This document shows, piece by piece, positions 13,001-24,900 of a stretch of DNA of 64,000 nt (its first letter is position 1; the number at the start of each line of letters is the position of its first letter). Position numbers and translations under genes: made by a program. Source of the stretch: Terebella lapidaria (lineage: Eukaryota > Annelida > Polychaeta > Terebellida > Terebellidae); assembly GCA_949152475.1 (NCBI GenBank), contig OX424564.1, positions 9,238,001-9,302,000 on the forward strand, read 5' to 3'. The notes below the pieces were generated by a model that ran no database searches, was not told the DNA's origin, and saw nothing but the letters and a program-made list of their open reading frames with translations.

Positions 13001-13814
13001 GTATCTTGCGTCGAGACGACTTCTAGTGTCGAGAATTTTTTTGCCGACTCAGCACTTCCTGTTTGCCATATCTCAGAAACGGTCCGTCGTAGAGCGAAAC
13101 GCAAAAATGCCTAAGGACGGGGTATGTCACTTAAACTTTGACCACGGACAGATTCAGAGTCATTATGGTTCTACGCGGTCTCTTAGGTAAATGTTAGGTA
13201 GGAATAGAACTCACACGAAATGCCCCAAGGCATCTTCAGGCCTTGACGTATAGTTAAAAGTTTGGTTTTCACCTCAGATCTTTTCGTCTGTACAAAAAAA
13301 TATTATGATGAAGTAAATAAATTCTTCAAGCCTAGTCCCTCTGAAAGCATGACCTCTGTCTTGTATTATAAATAGAAGTCTGCGTTGATTTCTGGTTGGG
13401 ATAAAATAGTCTTGCTACACCTCGAAGATGGATTTATTGATGGTCAACACTCGTTACCATGCCAACCTATAGATGAACCAATCATTGTTGACTTCAACAG
13501 TGACGGCTGCAATGATATTGTCGTTACCTGTCCCACTGGGTGTGTACTATGGTTGAAGAAAAGTTACAATGAAAACCGGGTGGTGCTGGTAAACATATCA
13601 TACAAAGTTTCAACAGTCCATTTATGTATATGACAAAGAAAAAACAGTATTGCTGATCTCTCTGTATTACAGCTATGTCGGATTCGCTGTGATGTCCCAA
13701 CCCCAGTACCTGTATCTCGCGGCGCTATCGGTGACGATTGTTCTCTTCATGCTACTGTTGTCATGGTGCTGTCAGCAGGAACCAGACGACATGGAGCAGT
13801 ATGACGATTCCTGA
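4039..13814 (+). CDS. DEX1-like FG-GAP repeat membrane protein, 9 coding exons, 610 aa
   Basis: Exons: 4039-4476, 4625-4839, 5018-5174, 5271-5372, 5526-5878, 8375-8513, 10749-10871, 13376-13539, 13673-13814. All junctions are GT-AG, the phases agree, and the sum is 1833 nt ending in TGA. An acceptor at 4011-4012 precedes the start, so a 5' untranslated exon lies upstream. The protein has an N-terminal hydrophobic segment (about residues 12-28) and several FG-GAP/calcium-loop motifs: DLDGDG in exon 1, DINQDGNLDE in exon 5, DFNSDGCND in exon 8. A C-terminal transmembrane helix (about 575-598) precedes a short acidic tail. The last exons (NDIVV...G-YVGF...QPQ...TM helix) resemble the C-terminus of plant DEX1, a secretory-pathway protein needed for pollen wall formation. 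The animal function is unknown. The FAM234/ITFG group is an alternative relative. Introns 5-7 are swollen by mobile elements. Confidence 0.8.
5980..7938 (+). mobile_element. Helentron-like non-autonomous element with 147-bp tandem core
   Basis: Lies wholly within intron 5 of the FG-GAP gene. The 5' end begins AAGGCATTTCGG and folds as a hairpin with the following GCAGAAATGCCTT. The 3' end has the inverted counterpart CCGAAATGCCT, a second short hairpin (ATGCCT..AGGCAT) and the terminus GACGTCTAGT. The flanks are ATT on the left and T on the right, with no target duplication. The interior holds a duplicated leader (about 6025 and 6345) and then roughly eight to nine copies of a unit of about 147 bp with the core TCTCGGAAACGGTGCGTCGT. 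This matches the known layout of Helentron-associated elements (sub-terminal inverted repeats, 3' hairpin, internal satellite), which are common in bivalves and in Drosophila DINE-1. No Rep/helicase is encoded. Confidence 0.7.
8603..9521. mobile_element. Non-autonomous DNA transposon with TIRs and CGCCGG sub-terminal repeats
   Basis: A 919-bp element in intron 6 of the FG-GAP gene. The ends TACCGTAATGGCCCGAAATA and its exact reverse complement form terminal inverted repeats that extend into CCGCCGG. If TA is the target duplication, the TIR proper begins CCGTAATGG. Both ends carry clusters of CGCCGG spaced about 15-20 bp and linked by TCTCGTTTA/ATTAG spacers, which look like multiple transposase-binding sites. 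No transposase frame is visible. A TA duplication would suit Tc1/mariner- or ISL2EU-like groups, but I cannot assign the superfamily. Confidence 0.7.
9530..10602 (+). mobile_element. Second Helentron-like family (TTAGGTTACCGG / CCGGTAACCTA)
   Basis: Begins 8 bp after the preceding element. The 5' end TAGGTTACCGGAC overlaps a hairpin (CGGACC TTT GGTCCG). The 3' end carries the inverted GTCCGGTAACCTA followed by another hairpin (TTAGCC TTT GGGCTAA). This is the same architecture as the AAGGCATTTCGG family but with unrelated sequence. A (CCGT)n microsatellite lies just inside the 5' end. The middle is rich in GGCCATTTT and in TGACCTTGA-like repeats. No coding capacity is seen. Confidence 0.6.
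9577..9618 (+). repeat. (CCGT)n microsatellite
   Basis: About nine GTCC/CCGT tetranucleotide units, with one interruption near the start, inside the second Helentron-like element. Confidence 0.9.
10920..13254 (+). mobile_element. Helentron-like element, second subfamily, 148-bp tandem core
   Basis: Occupies intron 7 of the FG-GAP gene. The 5' hairpin is AGGGCATTTTGG..CGAAATGCCCTT. The 3' end is CGAAATGCCCCAAGGCAT then CTTGACGTATAGT, slightly diverged from the CTAGT end of the other copies. After a long T-run it contains about eleven units of 148 bp carrying CTCGGCACTTCCTGTTTGGC and TCTCGGAAACGG. The unit differs from that of the 5980-7938 copy (GAGCTCAATTTCGGCCTCCT here, GACGTTATTTTCGGACTCGT there), so two satellite subfamilies occur on one element backbone. 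Short repeated ORFs here are by-products of the array. Confidence 0.7.
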
Positions 13815-14600
13815 GCTTCATCGGTGACGGCTTGAGGAATGTGTGTGACAGGACAGTGTGACTGTCCGTCCATGGGCATGGATAAGATGATGCTCTGGAC
13901 ATGAGCATGACCACTGTGGCAATTTATGCTACTCACAGATCAGATCTGTAGGATTGAACAGCTTCGTGCCACAAGACATCTGATGAACTGTAATGCACAG
14001 TGTGCTGAGTACAGGATGGTTTCAAGCACATATTAGCATATATGAGAGCAGTATTAAAGTTGTTTCAATGTGATAATGCAATTTGTTGTTCTTATCTCAC
14101 TTGTATAACATCTGATATCATGTTCGAAAATCGTTCTTTCATTCACTCTTCTATTCAATTGCAACTTTTTATTGCCAGTATGAGTATATACCTGTACACA
14201 TGGCTTTGTTTCCTTACACTGTAAATGCACGCACATTGAAATGGGGAAAAATCTAAAGTTTATCACCATATACCATCTGTGATGATTTGTATTATATGTA
14301 GTTTTTCGTAAGAACTTTGCCGTGTAAAGATGATTCACTGCAAAAGCTGATTTGGATTGTATCAAAGCCTGCATCTTTTAGTCCACCTAAATATCTACCG
14401 TAAAATATCCATTATATGGTATTTACCACATACTTTGATTCACATTTTGAAATGACCCTGTGATTCTGAAAAAAGTCCAGGGGTCTTGAAACTCTTTGGG
14501 GATCTCCAGTGACAGCTGATCATCACCATAGCTTACAAAAGTGATTTCTAAGGATAAATAGTGTAATTTCTATATATCACTAGTATTTCATATGCCTTGG

Positions 14601-14606
14601 AATAAA
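14601..14606 (+). terminator. Candidate poly(A) signal of the FG-GAP gene
   Basis: AATAAA about 790 bases after the stop codon at 13812-13814, in AT-rich sequence without coding potential. It is the first clear hexamer I noted in the expected 3' UTR; use is inferred. Confidence 0.35.
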
Positions 14607-14723
14607 ATTGTTCCGAAATGAATTCTTAATTTTATTTTCCATGTCTCAAAAGAATGTGACAGTTAGGTATTGGTAGTGCTTAGATCACCTGAATACATTA
14701 CTTAAATTAAACCAAATAATTAA

Positions 14724-15205
14724 AGCATTTCAGCAGAAATGCATTTATGGTTTTGTCAAATATTTACTTTCCCCTTTTCTTCTGTTTCCGGATGATAAGT
14801 CCCTTGATGGAAGAAGCCTAATATGTTTGAGCCAGTATCCGTGCAGTCAATAGTTTGGACCGATAACTACAAAAATATTTGGACAAAAGGTACATGTATG
14901 TATGTATGTTGGCCTTATTAGTGGAACTTTGATGCTTACCTGATTTTTTCTTGCCGAATAGTCAATTTCATTTTTGTCCATATTTCGGGAATGGTGGTAT
15001 TAGGGATGAACTTTTTATGATGAGTTGGCATTTTTTTCAAATCTATCGATATTTCAGAAATGGTTATGTTGGGCTGAGACAACTTTTGTTTTCATTGTCA
15101 TCATTTTTTTAGGAACGGTGTGTCGTAAAGTGAAACGGGTATTATTATTGGACTCGTGGCCCTGGCGGGAGATGTAGATCTGTCCTTGACCTAATTTTTT
15201 TTTTG
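14724..15205 (+). mobile_element. Old, decayed Helentron-like copy
   Basis: Begins AAAGCATTTCAGCAGAAATG, a diverged version of the family 5' hairpin, again preceded by ATT. Inside are degraded pieces of the tandem unit, such as ATCGATATTTCAGAAATGG and GTGTGTCGTAAAGTGAAACG. The 3' terminus is not recognisable. Divergence is far greater than in the copies in the EEPD1 introns, so the family has been active over a long time. Confidence 0.5.
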
Positions 15206-18200
15206 CTCACAATAGATTTCCCATATTATGGGATATCTATATTGCTCACCTTCAAGATAAGGATTAATGAGGTTATAAATGACAAGTCTCACAGATACTT
15301 TTAAAAATATTTCATTTGACTTGGTCACATAAACATTGATGTGTGTAAAATGGAAATGAGAAATAAATCTGACTGGGTGTATATATATGCATAGACCGTG
15401 GTCTGTATCATGTCGCATCAACCGGCTAACGACCGCACGTCATTCTGGATAGTGAATGAATCTTTGCTACTCAGGGCGCATGCGCACTTATCATGGAGGA
15501 CCACTTCCTGTCGGATTTTTTGTAGCAATTTGTTTGGAATTTACTGGATTTTAATCGTCAAACCACCTTCCACAGATACCATTGTGCATTTCATTGAAAA
15601 GGTTCCATTAAGGTAATTAGTTTAGATTCTAGCTCACTGCTGGAACTCGGATTAGCATTAGGTATAGATCTAAGTTAGATACTCGGCCACTCGCGAGTAG
15701 ATCTACTCATCTAGTGCTTATACCACAATGAAACGTTTCCTATCCTCCCCATTGAATGAAGAAACTTCCTCGCGGCCGGCTCAACAGCACTGAGGAACCA
15801 TCTGTAATCACTGCCAAAGCAAAGAAAATCCCCTCAGGGAACGATAAAAAAATATCACATCCATTGAGAAGAAATTTGAAGTAGCTTTATCACACTTTGA
15901 AAATTGGCGATTTGACAGCATGCTATCTCTTAACACTGTGGCAAGGGATAGGTAAATTCAATGGAACGTTTCATTGTGTATACGTAACTGGCAGTGTAAC
16001 TCTGGCAGCTGGTAAGCGTATTCCAATCTACCAAAGGCAGGGTACACTCTGGCGTATTCGCTATCCGATTACAGGCCGATTTTCGGCCCGGTACGCAGGA
16101 TGCGTACTTTGCCATTATCTACAAATAAACGGCATTATTCCTGTTTTAACTCTGTATTTCATAAGAGGGGATGGTTCGTTATCATTTTTTCAGGTCAGAA
16201 ACGAAATAACAAGCAAAATATCTTGAGCTGTCAAAACCTGTCAACTTCTTGTTGATACTGCCGCCATTTTGCCATGACACTCGTGAGATTTGCAGAGAAT
16301 CATGGGTAAGATTAAGTGGGCGTGTCTGAAACTCTCAAAGAGCTTGACACCTTCGTGACATTAGGCAAAAAAAGAAAAGATTATGGTTCTGGTTAGGCAC
16401 GCATGTCAGTTTAACCCCTCACATCACTCGTTTTTTTTAAAAACCAAAAAAAAATCCCGCACATCACTTTTTGAGAGCTGAATTTCTTCCTTTTTTTTTA
16501 GTAAATTGACACCCGTACATCGATTTTTGGGAGATAATGATCAAGTAAAGTAGTCCCAAGTGTCTTTGACATTGCAAAACTTGGTGTATGGCTGGCCAAA
16601 CTGGGCTGGGCAAATTAAACCAGGTCACTTATTAACACCCAATTTTAGGGGGGAAATGGTCGGCCAAAAGGGCCATATTTGACCGGATCAGTCATCGGCC
16701 GCTAATTTTAGCAAAATAAAACGAAAATAAATAAATAAAATCTCGTCATTGCATCACTTTTTCGGGGACCCCAATAACCCAAACCATAATACTTTTTTTT
16801 TGGCCTCACCATGACGATGTTTTCAAAGGAATATGGATCATATTAATATATCATTTTATAAAACAAACCAACATAACAAAGAATTCCTTTCATTGAATAA
16901 CTTGATATAAAAAGAAAAGATCAGTTTACATACTCTATCTTGACAAGTTAGAAATTTTTTTTAAAATGTGCTAAATTGCACTGCTTTATTTTCACATTTA
17001 CTCCTTCTGAATCAATGTGATATCACTCTTTCGAGGTCATTAATGTCAGTTCAATCCAATCTGCATCATATTTTTCGTGTGACATTTCTCATGTTTCTTT
17101 ACACGCATTTGAATTGAAGTGTCAAAATCGTCTGATTCGTACCGGCTTCAGAGAAAAAGAAGCTACATGGCTGAACCTACATTGAAACTGAAAGTATCGA
17201 TTAGCTTCAACGACTGAACCGTGAATCGTGAATGAGTATTCTAAAGTTAAAGGGAGAGATTTGAAACCGGATGGTTTTATGGGAGGGGCCTAATAGCCTA
17301 ATTGCATGTTGCTGGCCAGAGATTTGAGTGACTAGAGCGGGAATGCTGCGGGATTTAAAAATAACCCGTCAGCCAGTCTGATAGTGAACAAGGCAGCTCT
17401 GCCCACGGCTGGATCTGCTGTCAGCGTACAGTGTACTTTCCCTCTCACATACTAGTACAGCCAGCACCGATAGCATTCATAGTATGTGGTTCTGTTCATA
17501 AACAAGTTTTGACTGAGCTGGCTGGTGCCTTATAAGAATCTGATTGGCTGAGTTTTTAGAAACATCATTAGGTCGTTGAAATTTGTATATCAGTCAGGCA
17601 CATTACAAACTTGTGATTGCTATTATTTTTATGATTTAGATCTACCCAAACACGATATTGCAGAAATGAATGGTGATTCATTTTAGCAATTTCGCTTTTG
17701 TGTAATTCATACAAATTTCCTATTTTGGTAGTTCATACCAATTATAAAATATTGGTAGTGTGCCTGACTGTATATGTATGTTATTTTATCATGATTATAG
17801 TGATGAAACCCCAAAATCGTGAAAATTGGCAAATTTTCAATTTGATTCGTTTGTGTTACAAATGACAACAAAAAGTTCATGTTGTTGTTTATAAATGTAA
17901 GCAACTTTAGCACAGATGTAAACAAATTGTTCACTAAGTTCAAACTCCATTGCAGGATCATACGCTCACATACGGATATTTTGGAAGTTGTATTGATGCT
18001 GCTATATCATCATATGCTATCCAATTGATTTATAAGGAAATTCGGAAACAGATTATGCTACTTTTTAATATCATGTTACCACATGTGGTATAGTTACTGA
18101 CTTATTTCTGCAACTGGCAGGTTGGGGGAAGGACCAAACTTCAGTACCGTCATGTGCTGTAAACCCTTTTGTTATCATGCTAAATCATACTACATGTAAA

Positions 18201-18563
18201 TCATGCAGTTTCATTTAATACTATTCTCTGGGGGTCGTTGATTACAACTTTGTCAAACCGTCAAAACATCTTACCGGTATTTCATCATTTTGTTCATCAC
18301 ACCTCCTTTGCTATCCACATTTTCTTGCAGATTCAAATTCAATTTCCGATAAAGTTAGATCTTATCATTATTCAATGAGAAACATCTTTATACCATTTTT
18401 GTATGATTGGAAGCTCTATTTCCACATTCTACACCACCCCATTACATGTACTTGCCTTATAATACTGTACCCAGACTTCACTGGATCGATTGGGCTACTT
18501 TTATGGGTTTGTGTGGGGGATCATTTCACTTGTAATGGCTATTTTAAAAAATCTGATAGATCA
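15206..18563. other. Non-genic stretch; possible promoter and dispersed repeat
   Basis: No coding exon recognised. GCGCATGCGCA at 15477-15487 matches the NRF1-type promoter element found at many animal start sites, so an untranslated first exon (for instance of EEPD1) could start here. 15810-15960 resembles 51410-51680 (shared AATCACTGCCAAA and GTGGCAAGGGATAG), a dispersed repeat of unknown type. The rest is AT-rich with homopolymer runs. Confidence 0.4.
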
Positions 18564-18917
18564 GAATTATAATTATAATAATCGTAGGTTTTCATATAGC
18601 GCTTTCTAACATTTTCCAACATTCTCAAAGTGCTTTACAATTATTACCGCCGATTTTATGGCCTGTAACCACTTTCCGACCATCGTCCTAGACAATCAAC
18701 TGTAAGGCTGCCACTGGCGCAAGGTGACTAGGTCACACATACAATAGCAAACACTGCCAATCGGATACTCATTTGTACGACTGAGTGAGCCGAGACACAT
18801 TAATGTGATACACACCTTGCCCAAGGGTGTTAGACAGTCAACACAACAGTGCCACGGCTCGAACCAGCAACCTGCTGGACACGAGGCGAGCGCCTTAACT
18901 GACTGCGCTACCTGCCC
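18564..18917 (-). mobile_element. tRNA-derived SINE
   Basis: Read on the minus strand it starts GGCAGGTAGCGCAGTCAGTT, a tRNA-like A box (about 18896-18909). GGTTCGAGCC, a B box, follows at 18856-18865. The body ends in the motif AAAGCGCTATATGAA before an ATT-rich tail (18564-18600). An RNA polymerase III promoter plus a GCGCTATATRA tail is a known layout of metazoan SINEs. It is not a functional tRNA gene because there is no acceptor-stem partner. Confidence 0.75.
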
Positions 18918-21900
18918 TCAGAGCATGCTTTCATGGTTTGGAAGTAGTAGATTGCCAACCTTTTCACGATTGAAGTCTGAAATTCATTAGAAAATTGCCC
19001 TTTGACTCTCATCTCAAGTGAAGTATGTCAAGTTATAATATTATACCATTTAACATCACAAAAATATCTGTGAAAAATTGTGTAAACGAGTTAGAAAAGT
19101 CACAGTATATAAACAAAATATATTCGGAAACACATTATTGATCAAGTTTTAGTATTAGTGTTGTTGAACAGGGAGTATCTGAAATATAATTATTTTTCAT
19201 TTCACACTTTTGGTATTTGATGACACCAGAAATACATAAGGTCTTATGTATTTCTGATGACACCTATATCAAATGGTTTACTGGCGCCAGATCTTCACGC
19301 TTCGAAAATGCAAGTGCTGTCTGTGTGTGGCAGACGAAGCCCCTCACCCCCTCCCACTTTCCTACTACCCCCCCTAACCCCCCACCCCACCCCTTCCAAG
19401 CCTATCCACATGTCTTGAAGATCTGACTATTTGGACAGGTATCTAATGTGTTTTGAACAACACCCATTTAGTTGGTGTTTATTGTGGACATACAGCTTAC
19501 GGACAGTGCCACGAACATTGTCCCTATTTTTTCTTGACACTGCCTGCTTGTCTGGCGTGTCTCCAAGAAACATCAACACCGGTGCACGAGGTCTATGCCG
19601 TGGTTCTTCAAGGCTTTTACCTCACACACAAAGTGTCATTAACAACACTGTCACTGCCTGCTATTTTTGCTAATATTGACCAGTGTTCATCCTGCGTCTA
19701 GTAACAAACTTCGTGTCTGACATAATCACGTTTATAACACGCACATCACCCGGCGTTCTGACCTGTTCACTGATCTAAGTGATCTTGCGACAAAGGCTGT
19801 AATGATAGCGGTGACATGTGGCATGTGGGTTTATTCATGGAACTGTGCTGGCTAGATATAGAGCATAACGAGAGAGAAATAGATCTGTGTTATGTGGGCT
19901 GTGAACCACATTGTTGTTTTAAACCACGTCCACATGCGCAGACAGTGTGTGACACCATCTTGTCCTCATTACTCATTTACTGTGGTGGATTATGATTTGG
20001 GAATATCATGTATAGTATTTAATGTGAAGATGGGATAATGTAAACCTATTCATATTCATACACGGCATGTACTAGTATATCACCTTTTGGTGGAATCTCA
20101 CTGCTCAAACTGTCAGAATAACTTGGAGACAATTAATCGCAGGTAGGTTAATTATTACTCCGGAAGATAAATTTGAACATTGTATATGATTTGTGTGTGG
20201 ATATGTAGTTACATTTATGATCAGATTGGAATATGACAGTATGTGTGTGATTGTATTGAGTACTGGTAACAACAACCATGGGTTGTATTGTTCCTTCGAC
20301 ATGTTGAAGTACATGTAATCGTTAGACGTTGAATGTACATGGTGATAAATCTGAACACACTATCACATACCTACATACTCTAGTATCAGAATACACACTT
20401 AGCGGTACGTAAATTACTAGTGTACATAAAAAAAACATAATTCGATATTTATTTTTGTTGCGAGTTCCATTACATGTACAATAACTGTATAATAACTGAT
20501 CCAAATGGTTTTATCAGTCACTATTATGTTAACTGTACTATGATGTCAACGATTTGCTCTTTGACTTTGACTTATATATTCGTATAGAAATGAGTCATAA
20601 TTTTCCTTAATAGATCTAGCTGTCAAACCTGAACAGCAGCTTGCTACCTATCAGTTTGATCAGGTAATCATTCTAATGCCAGTAAATATGACAAGTGCTG
20701 GAGTTTGCACATGGATAATACTAGTATGCCATTTATCATGTTGATCATGGCTCTGGTACTGGTATATATATCATTCTGGTGGTCATGGTGTGACTACCGT
20801 ACTGATTACCACTTGTTCAGAAACTGATTACCGCTTGTTCAGAAAATGAAACGAATACATGAGATGCATATTACACACCCAATTACATGTATATAACAAA
20901 ACATCTGCTGGTACAGAGGCGAATGTGTCATCGCTATTGTTTGACTAGACACCTACACATATGACATATTGGTATTATTGCGACGACAAGTATTGTGCCA
21001 AACATTAACTCCAAGTTCATAACACCATGGCAATGTACAATTTTATCCGCCTCGTCTCGTCGGCCGGGTGTTGATATTGAACAGCGAAGTGCTTACCTCA
21101 TACTTCAATACTTCATAACAACAGGAGCTTGATGGAAGACATGAATTAAGGTCACTTGAGGTGGTGTCTGAAAAAATTTTATGACATTTTATTCCGAAAG
21201 AGTTGTATTTTGTCGTGGTATGTAAACAGCTCAGTAAGCACAATGCACTGTCGTAATTTGTGAACTGATTGAGGTCTCTGACTTACTTGGACCATAAATT
21301 CTTTGTGTTCTTTCTAGAACTTTCACAATGCTCTACATGTATATTTTTCATCTGCGCATTTTCGGATGTCACTAAACATGCTAAAGTTCGAGGTATCTTT
21401 GAGACATGTATTTTTTTTTTTTTGGGCGAAATTATTTGAATACATGTACATGTATAAAATAATAATGTAGACTGAGAAACACAAACAATTTATGGGTTTC
21501 TGATAGAATAGAAGAGTCCACAGTATGTGATGTACTGTACTTTGTTGGCCTACACCTGCATACATACCAGAATAAGATATATGTACATGTATATATCTAT
21601 TAGTACTATCCAGGATTGAGTACAAGAATTCATTCAGAAAATATAATAATGAATTTTAAAGAAAACATCGTGCCAGTAATCTGATGTTATATCTTGTATT
21701 TTAAACTGCTTCATAAATATGCCCATTAACCCTAGCGGCTCTTCAAGTTTTCTCCCAGTATACGTGTATTTGTTGGAAAGCACTGGATGCCTCGGGCCGA
21801 GGTCACTAGGGCCAGTGTAATCACTTAGCAAGCTTTGTCTGTGGCATTTACTGTGGTTATTTTAGGTCCACATATTACTTGTGCTTGTGGAATTATGTGT

Positions 21901-24900
21901 AAACAACAAGCAAAACATCCCCAGTAATTGACTGGATGATGCCGTGTTGGCATCATGTGAGAATGATTCTGCTTGACCACTGACGTGTGAAATATAGACA
22001 ATACCACAGAACCGATGACTTTCTGGCCCGTTTGGTACACGTTGGATGATGTTCCAAGGGGTACAGACTCTGTATTGCTGGTTGCTATATCATTAGTACA
22101 TCTGTACCCGTCTTGTACTCATCAGCCAAGAAACCTTGAACCGTTGCCCAGTTCCCATCAACTCCGTGTGCCAATAACACCGCTACATTGTACAAACACA
22201 CACCTCCACCCCCATTCTAAAATATTTTCCTGTATGATTTCACCCACCCACCCTAAAAAAAAAACCTTCTTTTGTCCAGACTATTGTCAGTTTTTTCGTT
22301 CGCTGGACGTGATTCAGGAAGGGTTCTGTTGAGGATACACATATACATGTACCAGGTGTGACGATGCTATAATGCATACATGTACGAAGTGTTCGTGCAC
22401 ACGGGCAAGGGACAATAACAAAAGGTGTTTTTGGTGTAATTTTTGGTGGCAGTATCTTTGTTTCTAGATGGGTGTCTCTAGTTACTCTGAGCTCAGCACC
22501 CAGACATCACATGTGTGTTTTTCTTCAATTTTTATCTCAGTGTGTAGGTGGTTTGGTGCGGTCGGTCGGTCGTGGTTTACATGGTATTTCTATCTGTTGC
22601 TGACATTCAGATTTTTGAGAAGACAGGCAGACAGTGATGGACTTCGCCCACGGACTGATTCACTGTGGACCCTAACTACATGTATGCTGTCTGTCTGGGA
22701 TTTTAATGTATTTTATTTGGATATTTATACAATATACTTTACACGTGTAAAAGTTAGAAATTTGAGGATTTCTCTGTGCTGTAGGTGGGTTCTTTTCCAG
22801 ATAGATCTGACATGTTGACAATAATTCTACCTTATTAGGTACTTGTTTATTATGCTTTGGTGATTATTCAAATATAATATTGGATGTACATGTGGTTGTA
22901 TTAATATAGAGACATTCTTTTTGTCTGAGTTCATTTGTTTTTGACAAGTAAACTAACAAAACGTCTAGTCATGATGACTGACAACATATAGTTCTTGTCT
23001 TCAGTGGTCTTACTGTGGTATTCATATAAAAGAATAATGGAACAACGGGTTTTCCCCATTCTAAGGGTTTTGTTTGTTTTAATATCACAGAGACCTTAAT
23101 TGTTGTACAACCTCTCAATATAAATATAATATCATGTAAAACCTGACAACCCTAAAAGTCATGTAGGCCTGGTATAGTTATGGTATAAATCATCTGGAGT
23201 CAGTTTGTTGACAAAAATACTTGGAAGAACTACCTGGACCTTTGATAAGCCGTATCAGACGCAATAACATGATATCTATGCCTTTAAAAATCTCGTACTT
23301 GAGCCTGTTTACATGACTGAGAGCACTCACTATATTGAGCATAATCAATGATAACATACGTACGTGTATAAAAATATGAATATTAGGATTCTTTTTTTCA
23401 TGCCCAGCAAGACTTGAGCACAATTGTCTTGAGCTTACAAATTAAAGGAAAATGTCAGTGGATAATAATTTGTTTCCCATATTGTCTGTCCTTGGTAAAA
23501 CAGCCTTTAGTAAACATGAAAATGATTGAGTCATTATTTAAAAAAATATAGAGAGAAACTGACAATGAAAACCCATCCCATACGTGTACTATCAGTTGTG
23601 TATGGTGTATATGTTACTAGAAGTCACTGATAACTTCCTGATAAACAATTGATGAATGCAGTGAAGGTTTTATCAGTTAGCTTCGGGTCCATAATCTTGG
23701 TAATCACGATAATCAGGGTTCAACAATGAAAAATAGGCAGAACACAGTACAGAATCAACAACTGGAAAATATCTTCAAAAAAAAGGAAATTTGTTCTTAA
23801 TAAATGTTGTTTCCTAGTTAACATTACATATTCATGATATGAGGCATGATTCAGTGTTATCACAGATATCTCTGAATCAACTTCAATCAAGTATTCTTTT
23901 TTCCAATCTTCACTCATAAGTGTTGACCTTTAATTGGGTGACAAATATCATTGATTCTGCGCAGGCAGATAATAAATGTCCAGGCTGAACGTGATACGGA
24001 CTGAAGTTGCTTGATAATCTGACAACTTTCTCAGTTGTACACTAAATACCATTGTCGTGGTTATTAAACATCCAATGTCTTTAACCCTTTCACCGGCGTG
24101 ACCCTCGCGAAAAGTGTGCGCTACACGGCGCTCCCCTGGGAGATTTCTGGAAATTCGCGATATTGATTTAATATTGCCGATTTGGTAAGCAATGTAAGGT
24201 CCGAAGCATGACATATTATATACCAAATTAAAGAGGATAACTTACTGAAGACAATAAGACCACTTGCAGCTTTATATCATCATTTTTGATGGAGATATGG
24301 TAAGATGAGTGAAATTTTTAAAGAAAATATCAGATTTTCAAAATACGATATATTGCGCCTTGTCCCGATATAAGCCAAATTTTAAATTTCTTTTATCCTT
24401 TTGATGGTGTTTGTTACTATAAATATTCTGTTATCTGCTGGATGAAGCTTAATTGGTGGCTCCTGTTTTTTTTTTTTTTTTGGCTCTTGGGCAATTTCAA
24501 GTGGACAACCCAAAACTATAGGCCACGTACATGTAAGGTGAGATAAAACTTGAAGTGGTTCAAAAATTTTGTCTGACATCATCATATTTGTTTTGCATTT
24601 GGGTCATATTGGACAGACTGAGAGTTAGATACTTGTACATGTATGTTGACATCAGACACCCAAAATTCAGCATGAAAACAGATATGTACATTGGATTGCC
24701 GCAGACTCTTGAGGTCAACACTTACATGTAGAACACACCATTTTATGGTGTCAATTCCATGGTGTTTTATGTTCGTGAGCAGATATTCATGATATTAGCA
24801 CATGAACAAAGAGTATGTGGTCTTTGATATGACATTCAGAGGGTTTGTTAGTTATGTACATGTATATATTATCTAAACCAATGTCCAGGTGTTGTTTTAA

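Noticed and set aside
13540..13633. Extension of FG-GAP exon 8 through VLWLKKSYNENRVVL
   Set aside because: Open, but using the donor at 13540 gives the only phase that joins the final exon in the frame encoding the transmembrane helix, and GYVGF matches the DEX1-like ending.
18856..18917. Functional tRNA gene on the minus strand
   Set aside because: A and B boxes are present but the cloverleaf 3' half is replaced by SINE body sequence and tail.
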